From positions 3,348,001-3,412,000 of the forward strand of contig NZ_CP070351.1 of NCBI RefSeq assembly GCF_016919385.1: a stretch of DNA of 64,000 nt, read 5' to 3'. The position numbers and the translations under genes were made by a program. The notes under the pieces were generated by a model that saw only the letters and a program-made list of their open reading frames with translations, was not told where the DNA came from and did no database searches. This document shows positions 52,451 to 61,030 of the stretch, piece by piece. The DNA comes from Gordonia sp. PDNC005. Its GTDB lineage: Bacteria > Actinomycetota > Actinomycetes > Mycobacteriales > Mycobacteriaceae. Numbering within the stretch: position 1 is the stretch's first letter; the number at the start of each line of letters is the position of its first letter.

Positions 52451-55003
52451 TCAGCCGATGACGAGCGATTCGCCGTCGCCGCCGACGTTCACCGGGACGA
52501 CGTCGCCGTCACGGATGTCGCCTGCGAGCAGCGCCTTGGCGAGCTGGTCGCCGATGGCCTGCTGCACGAGCCTGCGCAGCGGGCGAGCGCCGTACAGCGG
52601 ATCGAAACCGCGCTCGGCCAGCCATTCCTTGGCCTTCGGCGTCACCTCGAGGTCCAGTCGGCGCTGCGCGAGACGTTTGCCTAGCTGGGTCAGCTGGATG
52701 TCGACGATCGACACGAGCTCTTCAGGGCTCAGGGCGTCGAAGATGACGACGTCATCGAGCCTGTTGACGAACTCCGGCTTGAACGCGGCCCGCACTGCCG
52801 CCATCACCTGGTCCTTGTCGCCGCCCGCGCCGAGGTTGGACGTGAGGATCAAGATCGTGTTGCGGAAGTCGACCGTGCGCCCCTGACCGTCGGTGAGACG
52901 ACCTTCGTCGAGGACCTGCAGCAGCACGTCGAAGACGTCCGGATGAGCCTTCTCGACCTCGTCGAACAGGACCACCGAGTACGGACGCCGCCGTACCGCT
53001 TCCGTGAGCTGACCGCCGGACTCGTACCCGACGTACCCCGGAGGGGCGCCGACGAGGCGCGCGACCGAGTGCTTCTCGCCGTACTCGCTCATGTCGATCC
53101 GGATGAGGGCCCGTTCGTCGTCGAACAGGAACTCGCCCAGAGCCTTCGCCAGCTCCGTCTTACCGACACCGGTCGGCCCGAGGAACAGGAACGATCCGAG
53201 CGGACGGTTCGGGTCGGCGACCCCGGCACGAGCACGTCGGACTGCGTCGGACACCGCGCCGACAGCTGCTTTCTGTCCGATGACGCGGCGTCCGAGCTCG
53301 TCCTCCATGCGGAGCAGCTTGGCCGACTCGCCTTCGAGCATCTTGCCCGCGGGCACGCCTGTCCATGCGGACACGACCTCGGCGACGTCGTCGGGACCGA
53401 CCTCCTCCTGCAGCATCACGTCCTGGTCGGGATCGGTGCCGGTCTTCTCGACCGCTGCCTCCAACTCCTTCTCCAGCCCTGGGATGCGGCCGTAGCGGAG
53501 CTCGGCGGCACGACCCAGGTCACCGTCGCGTTCGGCACGGTCGGCTTCGCCTCGGAGTCGTTCGAGCTCCTCCTTGACGTCGCGCACGGCATCGATCGCA
53601 GTCTTCTCACCCTGCCAGCGCGCGAGAAGCTCATTGAGCTTCTCGCGGTGGTCGGCGAGTTCTCCGCGCAGCACCTCGAGTCGGTCCTTCGACGCGGCGT
53701 CGGTCTCCTTCTCGAGGGCGACCTCCTCCACTTCGAGGCGACGGACCACACGTTCGGACTCGTCGATCTCGACGGGACGCGAGTCGATCTCCATGCGGAG
53801 ACGTGACGCGGCCTCGTCGACGAGGTCGATGGCCTTGTCGGGCAGGAATCGCGACGTGATGTACCGGTCCGACAGTGATGCGGCCGCCACCAGCGCGGAG
53901 TCGGTGATGCGGACACCGTGGTGCACCTCGTACCGATCCTTGAGTCCGCGGAGGATGCCGATGGTGTCTTCAACCGACGGCTCACCGACGTACACCTGCT
54001 GGAAACGGCGCTCCAGCGCGGCGTCCTTCTCGATGTACTGGCGGTACTCCTCGAGGGTGGTGGCACCGACCAGCCGCAGCTCGCCACGAGCGAGCATCGG
54101 CTTGATCATGTTGCCGGCATCCATCGCCGAATCACCGGTGGCACCTGCACCCACGATGGTGTGCAGCTCGTCGATGAACGTGATGATCTGGCCGTCGGAC
54201 CCCTTGATCTCGTCGAGAACGGCCTTCAGCCTCTCCTCGAACTCGCCGCGGTACTTGGCGCCCGCGACCATCGAGCCGAGGTCGAGCGACAGGACCGTCT
54301 TCCCGCGGAGGGATTCGGGCACGTCGCCCGCGACGACACGCTGCGCGAGGCCTTCGACGATCGCCGTCTTGCCGACGCCGGGCTCACCGATGAGCACCGG
54401 GTTGTTCTTGGTGCGACGGGACAGGACCTGCACCACACGACGGATCTCGCTGTCGCGCCCGATCACCGGGTCGAGGTCTCCCTCGCGAGCCCGCTTAGTG
54501 AGGTCGGTCGAGTACTTCTCGAGCGCCTGGTACGTCGACTCTGGGTCTTCGCTGGTCACTCGCCCGGTTCCGCGGACGGAGACGAAGGCCTCCCGAAGCG
54601 CCTCCGGCGTCGCGCCTGCTCCGGACAGGAGTCGTGCAACATCCGAGTCGCCGGTGGCGAGACCAACAACGAGGTGCTCGGTCGAGACGTAGTCGTCGCC
54701 CATCTCGGTCGCGAGGTTCTGCGCAGCGGTCACCGCCGCGATCGACTCGCGCGAGAGCGTCGGCTGACCGCTCGAGCTCGACACCGTCGGGGCACGCCCG
54801 ACGAGAGCCTTCGCTTCGGCGCGAATCTGCGACGGATCGACGCCGACAGCCTTGATCAGCGGTGATGCAATGCCGTCGCTCTGCTCGAGGAGCGCATTGA
54901 GGATGTGAGCGGGTCGCACGTCTGGATTCCCCGCGGCGGCTGCGTCTTGGAGGGCAGCCTGCAGTGCAGCCTGCGTCTTGGTTGTGGGAGTGAAGCTGTC
55001 CAC
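52451..55003 (-). CDS. clpB: ClpB disaggregase (Hsp104-type AAA+ chaperone)
   Basis: 850-aa ATP-driven chaperone that works with DnaK to dissolve protein aggregates. The N-domain (1-150) is followed by AAA-1 with GEPGVGKT and [10 protein letters not shown], a coiled-coil middle domain (about 400-520: [19 protein letters not shown]) and AAA-2 with GPTGVGKT and [14 protein letters not shown]. The pore-loop tyrosines (KYRG and GYVG) are present. Start is GTG 55003 ([10 protein letters not shown]), as in M. tuberculosis ClpB (848 aa); a frame up to 55066 exists but runs into the promoter. A HAIR element upstream indicates HspR control. Confidence 0.97.
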   Translation of the reverse strand: MDSFTPTTKTQAALQAALQDAAAAGNPDVRPAHILNALLEQSDGIASPLIKAVGVDPSQIRAEAKALVGRAPTVSSSSGQPTLSRESIAAVTAAQNLATEMGDDYVSTEHLVVGLATGDSDVARLLSGAGATPEALREAFVSVRGTGRVTSEDPESTYQALEKYSTDLTKRAREGDLDPVIGRDSEIRRVVQVLSRRTKNNPVLIGEPGVGKTAIVEGLAQRVVAGDVPESLRGKTVLSLDLGSMVAGAKYRGEFEERLKAVLDEIKGSDGQIITFIDELHTIVGAGATGDSAMDAGNMIKPMLARGELRLVGATTLEEYRQYIEKDAALERRFQQVYVGEPSVEDTIGILRGLKDRYEVHHGVRITDSALVAAASLSDRYITSRFLPDKAIDLVDEAASRLRMEIDSRPVEIDESERVVRRLEVEEVALEKETDAASKDRLEVLRGELADHREKLNELLARWQGEKTAIDAVRDVKEELERLRGEADRAERDGDLGRAAELRYGRIPGLEKELEAAVEKTGTDPDQDVMLQEEVGPDDVAEVVSAWTGVPAGKMLEGESAKLLRMEDELGRRVIGQKAAVGAVSDAVRRARAGVADPNRPLGSFLFLGPTGVGKTELAKALGEFLFDDERALIRIDMSEYGEKHSVARLVGAPPGYVGYESGGQLTEAVRRRPYSVVLFDEVEKAHPDVFDVLLQVLDEGRLTDGQGRTVDFRNTILILTSNLGAGGDKDQVMAAVRAAFKPEFVNRLDDVVIFDALSPEELVSIVDIQLTQLGKRLAQRRLDLEVTPKAKEWLAERGFDPLYGARPLRRLVQQAIGDQLAKALLAGDIRDGDVVPVNVGGDGESLVIG

Positions 55004-55098
55004 TGGTTGCCTTTCTGTAGGTCCGACATCCGGAAGCGGTTCCGGACTTAAGTCTATACGGCTCATGTTTGCCGTTCGACTAGTTCAACCGAGGCAAC

Positions 55099-55119
55099 CT
55101 TGAGTCCATTCCACTCAAG
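55099..55119. promoter_or_regulatory. HAIR element (HspR operator) of clpB
   Basis: CTTGAGT-CCATTCC-ACTCAAG exactly fits the HAIR consensus CTTGAGT-N7-ACTCAAG that HspR binds in Streptomyces and Mycobacterium. It is 96 nt upstream of the clpB start. hspR is not in this window. Confidence 0.93.
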
Positions 55120-55142
55120 TTGAGGAGCGTGTGTGATGCTGC

Positions 55143-55366
55143 ACACTATCTGACCGCGGCCCCACCTACATCGGCGCTCTAGCGGCGCACCTCCTCGACA
55201 CGGTCGCCCTGATGTCCGCCGCCGCCTGGGCACTCGACAAGATCATGCTCGACGGCCCGCTGACGACGGTCGTGCTCACACCTGGTGACCGGGCGGGCGG
55301 ACTTCGGACCGCCAATCGAGGTGTTCCCGATCGTCCGTCGGGTCGTCACGGACTAGCCGATCGGAC
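55143..55366 (+). pseudogene. Possible remnant of a coding sequence
   Basis: Within the 400-nt gap between clpB and the next gene, one frame reads GPTYIGALAAHLLDTVALMS and continues to LTPGDRAGG without a good start; a second frame then reads DFGPPIEVFPIVRRVVTD before a stop near 55356. Together they look like the end of a frameshifted gene. I cannot name the family. No ribosome binding site is seen. Confidence 0.25.
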
Positions 55367-55390
55367 GATGTCGAGACGCAGGGCCGAAAA

Positions 55391-55396
55391 TAGATT
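55391..55396 (+). promoter_or_regulatory. -10 element, leaderless promoter of 55404 gene
   Basis: TAGATT-CAGTGGC-ATG (55404), TANNNT at 7 nt, no clear SD. Confidence 0.5.
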
Positions 55397-55403
55397 CAGT
55401 GGC

Positions 55404-56024
55404 ATGACAAACAACCTCTTCACTCGCCGTGCCGCTCTTGCGGTCTTGTCCCTCTCAGCTGCAGCGGGCGCCGTCCTAGTCGGCACTGCGGACCACACCG
55501 GTCCTGTATCTGCCTCGCCCGTCGGTTCGGGTTCGATCTCCTCACTGTTCCCGAAGAACATGACACCGTCCGAGACCCTCGCCTCGACACCGTGGAAGAC
55601 CACGGGCGCCGTTGATCAGAACGGCGATCGTGTTCCGCTCGACCACCCCGGCGTGGCGAATTTCGTCGGATGGGCGTACTTCGACGCCGACGGCACCTAC
55701 ACGATGTACAACCTCGATGATTCGCCGAAGCTCAAGGGCGACTGGACAGTGAACGACGCCGGCACCGAACGGTGGATCAACGCCAAGGACGACGCGGGCA
55801 AGGTGCTCTTCCAGCGAGTCGTTCCGATCGTCGAACTGAACAAGAACGTCTTCACCTACCGCGTGTACCCGAACGCCGGGGACACGACCACGTACTTCGA
55901 CATCATCCACACGAAGACAAACCACGCCGAGCCCGGCTCCGACGCCAAGGGACCCGGCTCGAACGGCAGCCTCGGGAACAACGGCCGTGGCGGCTACCAC
56001 GTCAACAACGGAAACTCCCACTGA
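55404..56024 (+). CDS. Exported protein, DUF4822-like, probable Tat substrate
   Basis: 206 aa. The N-terminus MTNNLFTRRAALAVLSLSAA contains a twin-arginine pair followed by a hydrophobic stretch, so Tat or Sec export is likely, with cleavage near ASA or ASP around residue 40. The domain TPWKTTGAVDQNGDRVPLDH to KNVFTYRVYPN, with FVGWAYFDADGTYTMYNLDD, fits my memory of DUF4822. The C-terminal 30 residues are Gly/Asn-rich. A strong hairpin follows. The start at ATG 55404 is backed by the signal peptide and the -10; a longer frame from 55212 is less likely. Confidence 0.8.
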   Translation: MTNNLFTRRAALAVLSLSAAAGAVLVGTADHTGPVSASPVGSGSISSLFPKNMTPSETLASTPWKTTGAVDQNGDRVPLDHPGVANFVGWAYFDADGTYTMYNLDDSPKLKGDWTVNDAGTERWINAKDDAGKVLFQRVVPIVELNKNVFTYRVYPNAGDTTTYFDIIHTKTNHAEPGSDAKGPGSNGSLGNNGRGGYHVNNGNSH

Positions 56025-56036
56025 CTCCACCTTGTC

Positions 56037-56079
56037 GGCCGATGTCGGGCTCCTCATACTCGAGGAGCCGACATCGGCC
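56037..56079. terminator. Bidirectional terminator between exported protein and two-component genes
   Basis: GGCCGATGTCGGGCTCCTC pairs with GAGGAGCCGACATCGGCC (one bulged G), loop ATACTC region, followed by TTTCT. It lies between convergent genes. Confidence 0.85.
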
Positions 56080-56114
56080 TTTCTGGCATTGAATGAAGTC
56101 CGGAACGAGTCGGA

Positions 56115-56771
56115 TCAATCGACGCGGATGATTCTCCGCTCGATGGCTGCGGCAACAGCTCCCGCACGCGTATCGACCCCGAGCTTGCCGTAGATGTGCG
56201 CCAGGTGAGCTTTCACCGTGCCCTCGGAGATGAACATCGTCTTAGCCAGGTCCTTGTTGCCCATGCCGCGCGCCAGCAGTTCGAGGACCTCGGCCTCACG
56301 TTCGGTGACGGTTGGACCCGGACGGGAGCTACGCCGCACCAGCGTCGACGCGATCGCAGGCGAGAGGGCAGTTTCCCCGCGTGCGGTAGCCCGGATGGCC
56401 GCGAGGAGCTCGTCGGCCGGGGCGTCCTTGAGGAGATAGCCGAGCGCACCCGCATCAAGCGCTCGAAGAATATCCGACTCCGTCTGGTACGTCGTCAGGA
56501 CGAGAATCTGGGGCGTCGGGTTCCCGTCAGTGCGTCGATTCAACTCGGCGATGATGTGCACACCCGAGTGTTCGGCCGCTCCGAGGTTGAGGTCCATGAG
56601 AATGACGTTCGGCCGATGAAGCGCCACCGCTCGCAGAGTCGACTCCAGATCGTCGGCTTCCGCCACCACTGACATGTCGTCGAGTCCGTTGATCAGCGCC
56701 GCGAGCCCTGCTCTCACCACGGGATGGTCGTCCACGAGGAGGACCCGGATATCGGTCTCGGCCATCGTCAA
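56115..56771 (-). CDS. NarL/LuxR-family response regulator
   Basis: 218 aa. Receiver: LLVDDHPVVRAGL, phospho-acceptor Asp60 in VILMDLNLG, LTTYQTESD and LLKDAPADELL. The LuxR HTH at the C-terminus: TVTEREAEVLELLARGMGNKDLAKTMFISEGTVKAHLAHIYGKLGVD (residues 152-198, quoted as landmarks TEREAEVL and GTVKAHLAHIY). The pair overlaps by ATGA with its kinase. Targets unknown. The convergent exported-protein gene is a possible but unproven target. Confidence 0.94.
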   Translation of the reverse strand: MTMAETDIRVLLVDDHPVVRAGLAALINGLDDMSVVAEADDLESTLRAVALHRPNVILMDLNLGAAEHSGVHIIAELNRRTDGNPTPQILVLTTYQTESDILRALDAGALGYLLKDAPADELLAAIRATARGETALSPAIASTLVRRSSRPGPTVTEREAEVLELLARGMGNKDLAKTMFISEGTVKAHLAHIYGKLGVDTRAGAVAAAIERRIIRVD

Positions 56772-58072
56772 TTCTCCTCGTTCTGCCTGTTCAGATCACT
56801 CTTCTGAGCACTGCGTCCGATGGGGAACCACACCGACACGGTCGCGCCGTCACCGGGTTCGGACTCGATCTCGGCGCCGCCGCCCAGTTCAAGCACCCGG
56901 TCCCTGATTCCTTTGAGACCCAGGCCCCGCATCGACGAAGACTCGTCGGTGACGGCCCGTTGATTCTGGACGCCGTCGCTCGTAGCCGCCACCCTGCGCG
57001 AACGCAGAGCACTGACGTCGAACCCGTGTCCATCGTCTCGGATGTCGAGGCGGATCTCCTTCTCGGTGTACGTGAGGGTCATCATGACGTGGTCGGCACC
57101 GGAGTGCTCCTGAGCATTGGCCAGCGCACCGCGCGCGCTGGCGACGAGTGCCGCAGCGAGTCGGTGCGACAACGGCACTGGAACGCCGTCGATGCGCGTG
57201 GACACTTTCGCGGTGCCGTGCGACCGATCCTCGAGTTCACGTAGCCGCACGTGAAGCTCTGGAGCCTCTGTCAGCGCGGACGACTCGACGTCCGTGCTGA
57301 GTTCATGAATCACCTGCCGGATCTCTTCGAGACCACGACGGGACATGTCGATCGCCGTTCTGACGTTCTGATGCGACACCGCGGAATCCCTGACCCAACT
57401 GCGGTCGGCCGCCTGCAAGAGCAGGTAGACACTCGAGAGATCCTGCCCGATCGAATCGTGGATGTCTCGAGACAGACGCGCACGCTCACGCAGCGCGCCG
57501 ACTCGACGTTCTTCCGCAGCCAGGTCGTCCTGCGCGGCGACCAGGCGCTCGATGAGTCGAGCCCGCGCCTTCGACTCGACATCCAACGTTCGAAACGACA
57601 TGACGGTGATGAGTGCCACGCCCAGCGGTCCCGCGATCATCACGGGATCGACGGTTGCACTGATGCGCAGCCACGACGCGGTGATGACAACCATCAGGGC
57701 GCTCACACACACCACTGCAGGCACGAACCGCACAGTCTGCAGTACGGCGAACGCGACCGGCACCGCGCACCAGGCGAACGACGGGGCCGCGATAGTCAAG
57801 ACCGCGACCAGACACGCCAGAACCGCGGACCACACCGCGGGCACTCCCGCCCGCTTGGGGAGAATCGGTCGAGCCGCGTAACCGACTATGAGCAGCGCTG
57901 CTCCGAGGAGTACGAGTGCACCCGTGAGGCCGAGCCCGTGGCGCACCACGTACCGCAGAGAGCTCGTCGCCACCAGCACAACAAGAACGGCGAAGAGCCA
58001 GACGTCGAGTCGACGCCCCGAAGCGAGCAGACCTGCCATGTGACCCAACACTAGAGAGGGCGTCAACCACAT
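56768..58072 (-). CDS. NarL-type sensor histidine kinase (HisKA_3)
   Basis: 434 aa. About six TM helices without a large outer loop occupy residues 10-160 (LFAVLVVLVATSS, GALVLLGAALLIVGYAA, SAVLACLVAVLTIAA, MIAGPLGVALITVMSF), so it may sense the membrane itself like DesK-type kinases. HisKA_3: ARLSRDIHDSIGQDLSSVYLL with phospho-acceptor His205. ATPase: ALANAQEHSGADHVMM, DIRDDGHGFDV and LGLKGIRDRVLELGG. The start is not certain: ATG 58072 or ATG 58039. No ribosome binding site stands out. Confidence 0.92.
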   Translation of the reverse strand: MWLTPSLVLGHMAGLLASGRRLDVWLFAVLVVLVATSSLRYVVRHGLGLTGALVLLGAALLIVGYAARPILPKRAGVPAVWSAVLACLVAVLTIAAPSFAWCAVPVAFAVLQTVRFVPAVVCVSALMVVITASWLRISATVDPVMIAGPLGVALITVMSFRTLDVESKARARLIERLVAAQDDLAAEERRVGALRERARLSRDIHDSIGQDLSSVYLLLQAADRSWVRDSAVSHQNVRTAIDMSRRGLEEIRQVIHELSTDVESSALTEAPELHVRLRELEDRSHGTAKVSTRIDGVPVPLSHRLAAALVASARGALANAQEHSGADHVMMTLTYTEKEIRLDIRDDGHGFDVSALRSRRVAATSDGVQNQRAVTDESSSMRGLGLKGIRDRVLELGGGAEIESEPGDGATVSVWFPIGRSAQKSDLNRQNEEN

Positions 58073-58202
58073 CGCATCATCCGTTCAGCCATTGCTCGTC
58101 GAGGAGCATCCGCGCCCGCAATCCGGTCGTTGCACGCACATCGACATCCGAACGAGATACAGTGCCAACTCGAATACTCTCCGTATCTGAAAAGAGTCGC
58201 CG

Positions 58203-59693
58203 ATGACTGCTTCGTCGCCCGCGCACTACGAGATCGTCATCGTCGGTGCGGGGTTCTCCGGACTCGGAACCACGATCGCGTTGAAGGAGGCGGGCTTCGA
58301 CGACGTCCTCGTCATCGACGACGCTGCCGGGCCCGGCGGGACATGGCAGTGGAACACCTACCCCGGCGTGGCGGTCGACATTCCGTCCTTCAGCTATCAG
58401 TTCTCCTTCGCCCAGCGCTCGACGTGGTCCCGCAGTTACGCGCCGGGAAGCGAACTGCGCGACTACGCGGCCCAGATCGTTGAGGACTACTCCCTCGGCG
58501 GACACCTTCAGTTCAACACCCGAGTTCAGGCCGCGTCGTTCAACGGCGACGAACGGACGTGGCGAATCGACACCAGCCGCGGACCGATCACGTGTTCATG
58601 GCTGATCCACGCGGGAGGTCCCCTGAGCCAGCCGAAACTGCCGGACATCGAAGGCATCGACACCTTCGCCGGACACACGATGCACACCAGCCGGTGGGAT
58701 CACGACATCGACCTCACCGGCAAACGTGTCGGAGTGATCGGCACCGGAGCGACCGCCGTCCAGGTGATCCCCGAGATCGCGCCGCTCACATCGTCCCTGA
58801 CCGTGTTTCAGCGGACGCCGATCTGGTGTCTGCCGAAGCCGGACTTCCCGATCGGTCGACCCGGCCGAGCGGCGCTGAGCGCAATCCCGGGCGTCGGCCG
58901 ACTCGCACGGCTTGCGAGCCAGACCTTCGTGGAGGCGACATTTCCGGTGCTCGCCCACTTCCACGGATGGATCCCGGCGACGAGCCTGCTCGAATCCGCC
59001 GCTCGACAGTACGTCAACACCCAGGTGAACGATCCCGAGATCCGCCGCAAGTTGACGCCGTCGTACGCACTCGGCTGTAAACGGCCGAGCTTCCACAACT
59101 CGTATCTGAGCACCTTCAACCGCGACGACGTCACACTCGAAACGAACTCGATCGACCGAATCATCCCGAACGGCGTGCGCACGGCGGCCGGGGACGAACA
59201 CGAGCTTGATGTGCTGATCCTCGCGACAGGCTTCAAGGTCACCGACCGCGACGCGTTGCCGACATACGCGCTGACCTCACAAGACGGTAGCGACCTCGCC
59301 TCCCACTGGGAGGACACGCGTTTCCACTCCTACCAAGGCGTGTCGACGGCGGGATTCGCGAACTTCTTCACGATCTTCGGTCCTTACGGGTACAACGGGG
59401 CGTCGTTCTTCACTCTCGTCGAGAACAGCGCGGCGCACGTCGTGCGGGTGCTCGAGGAAGCCCGCCGCCGGGACGCCACCGTCGCCGAAGTGACACCTGA
59501 CGCTCAACAGCACTACATGGACTCGATCCTCGCCCGCGGTCACCTGCAGGTCTTCACCGACCCGACATGCTCGAACGCGAACAGCTACTACTTCACCAAA
59601 CGGGGCGACGTCCCGTTCCGCGCGGCCACAACCCTCGAATCGGCGTGGCAGAGCCGACGCTTTCCCCTCGCTCACTACACGTTCACGAACTGA
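58203..59693 (+). CDS. Flavin-dependent monooxygenase, Baeyer-Villiger type
   Basis: 496-aa class B flavoprotein. FAD fold VIVGAGFSGLG (residues 13-22), NADPH fold VGVIGTGATAVQVIPEIA and the BVMO fingerprint FAGHTMHTSRW (155-165, FxGxxxHxxxW). PGGTWQWNTYPGVAVDIPS is also typical. It would insert oxygen next to a carbonyl or oxidise a soft nucleophile using NADPH and O2; the substrate is unknown. ATG 58203 follows a purine-rich AAAAGAG. It is followed by an SDR remnant and an Fe(II)/2-oxoglutarate oxygenase gene, suggesting an old catabolic cluster. Confidence 0.93.
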   Translation: MTASSPAHYEIVIVGAGFSGLGTTIALKEAGFDDVLVIDDAAGPGGTWQWNTYPGVAVDIPSFSYQFSFAQRSTWSRSYAPGSELRDYAAQIVEDYSLGGHLQFNTRVQAASFNGDERTWRIDTSRGPITCSWLIHAGGPLSQPKLPDIEGIDTFAGHTMHTSRWDHDIDLTGKRVGVIGTGATAVQVIPEIAPLTSSLTVFQRTPIWCLPKPDFPIGRPGRAALSAIPGVGRLARLASQTFVEATFPVLAHFHGWIPATSLLESAARQYVNTQVNDPEIRRKLTPSYALGCKRPSFHNSYLSTFNRDDVTLETNSIDRIIPNGVRTAAGDEHELDVLILATGFKVTDRDALPTYALTSQDGSDLASHWEDTRFHSYQGVSTAGFANFFTIFGPYGYNGASFFTLVENSAAHVVRVLEEARRRDATVAEVTPDAQQHYMDSILARGHLQVFTDPTCSNANSYYFTKRGDVPFRAATTLESAWQSRRFPLAHYTFTN

Positions 59694-59722
59694 CCCGACC
59701 CCGAACAAGGAGCAACCCTCAC

Positions 59723-59984
59723 GATGGCGTGATCGCCAACGCCGGCATCGCCCCGCGGGTGCGACCGTCGCCGGAATGGACCCATACGAGTTCGACGGGT
59801 CATCCGGGTCAACCTCACCGGCGTCTACAGCGCCGTGATCTGCGCACTGCCATTCGTCACCGAGCGCCGCGGGCACGTTCTTCCGACGTCGTCGGTGTAC
59901 GCGTTCATGAATGAGGTCGGGGTGTCGCCGTACGCCGTGGCCAAGGCAGGCGTCGAGCAGCTCGGACGTCCGCGCTACCCTCGC
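59723..59984 (+). pseudogene. Decayed short-chain dehydrogenase
   Basis: The 325-nt gap 59694-60018 holds an SDR remnant. An intact ribosome site (AAGGAG) and ATG 59723 remain, but the frame stops after two codons. Shifted by one, DGVIANAGIAP (NAG motif) appears, then a second shift gives ATVAGMDPYEFD, and a third frame reads VIRVNLTGVYSAVICALPF, HVLPTSSVYAF and SPYAVAKAGVEQLG with the Ser and YxxxK residues. The cofactor domain and the C-terminus are missing. At least two frameshifts plus deletions. Confidence 0.8.
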
Positions 59985-60018
59985 AATTGAGCGACGCATA
60001 ACGCCTGCAGGAGCACCG

Positions 60019-61014
60019 ATGACCCACGCACACGCCACCCTTCCGATCGTCGACATGGCCTTGCTCGACAGCGATCGGGTCGCCTTCCAAGAATCCCTGC
60101 GCACTGCGGCACACGAGTACGGATTCTTCTACCTCGTCGGCCACGGAATCGACGCGACGACGAGTGACCGTTTGTTCGACACCGCGCGGGACTTCTTCGC
60201 GTTGCCCGATGCGGACAAGTTCGGCGTGGAGATGCTCCGGAGTCCGCAGTTTCGCGGATACACCCGATTCGGCGGCGAGTACACGCAGGGCGCGATCGAC
60301 TGGCGCGAGCAGATCGACGTGGCCGCCGAGTACAAGCAACTCGGAGACGATCCCGCGTATCTTCGCCTCGACGGCCCCAACCTGTGGCCAACCGCGCTTC
60401 CCGCATTCCGCGACGTGGTCACTGACTGGCAGCGACGATGCTCGGCGCTGGGACTGACCCTGATGCGCGAATGGGCGGTGAGCCTGGGTGCCGCCGCCGA
60501 CGTGTTCGACGAGGCTTTCGCCGAACGTCCGTCGACGCTGCTGAAGGTCGTCCGCTACCCGGGACGCGACAGTTCTCAGGACCGACAGGGCGTCGGCGCG
60601 CACAAGGATCCGGGCGTGTTGACGCTGCTGCTGGTGGAGCCTGGCAAGGGAGGCCTGCAGGTGGAGCACAACGGCGAGTGGATCGACGCTCCTCCGGTCG
60701 ACGACGCCTTCGTCGTCAACATCGGGGAACTGATGGAGTACGCGACCGACGGATATCTGAAAGCCACCATGCACCGCGTCGAATCGCCCCCGCTGGGGAG
60801 CGAACGGCTGTCGGTCCCGTTCTTCTTCAACCCCGCACTGACATCGACGATGCCGCGAATCACGCTGCCCGACGACCTCGCCGCCCAGGCGACGGGCGTG
60901 ACGACCGACCCCGACAACGTGATCTCGGGGACGTTTGGCGAGAACATGCTCAAGGCACGTCTGCGCGCGCATCCCGATGTCGCGCGACGGCACCACGCCG
61001 ACCTGATCGGCTGA
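60019..61014 (+). CDS. Isopenicillin-N-synthase-like Fe(II)/2-oxoglutarate dioxygenase
   Basis: 331-aa non-haem iron oxygenase. The N-terminal DIOX_N part (LPIVDMALLDSDRVAFQESL, GFFYLVGHGID) is followed by the jelly-roll with iron ligands His195 and Asp197 (GVGAHKDPGVLTLLL) and His252 (ATMHRVESP). Arg263-x-Ser (ERLSVPFF) should bind the 2-oxoglutarate carboxylate. All catalytic residues are present, so the enzyme looks active. The substrate is unknown. AGGAG precedes ATG 60019. Confidence 0.93.
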   Translation: MTHAHATLPIVDMALLDSDRVAFQESLRTAAHEYGFFYLVGHGIDATTSDRLFDTARDFFALPDADKFGVEMLRSPQFRGYTRFGGEYTQGAIDWREQIDVAAEYKQLGDDPAYLRLDGPNLWPTALPAFRDVVTDWQRRCSALGLTLMREWAVSLGAAADVFDEAFAERPSTLLKVVRYPGRDSSQDRQGVGAHKDPGVLTLLLVEPGKGGLQVEHNGEWIDAPPVDDAFVVNIGELMEYATDGYLKATMHRVESPPLGSERLSVPFFFNPALTSTMPRITLPDDLAAQATGVTTDPDNVISGTFGENMLKARLRAHPDVARRHHADLIG

Positions 61015-61030
61015 CTCCGGCCGGCGAGGC

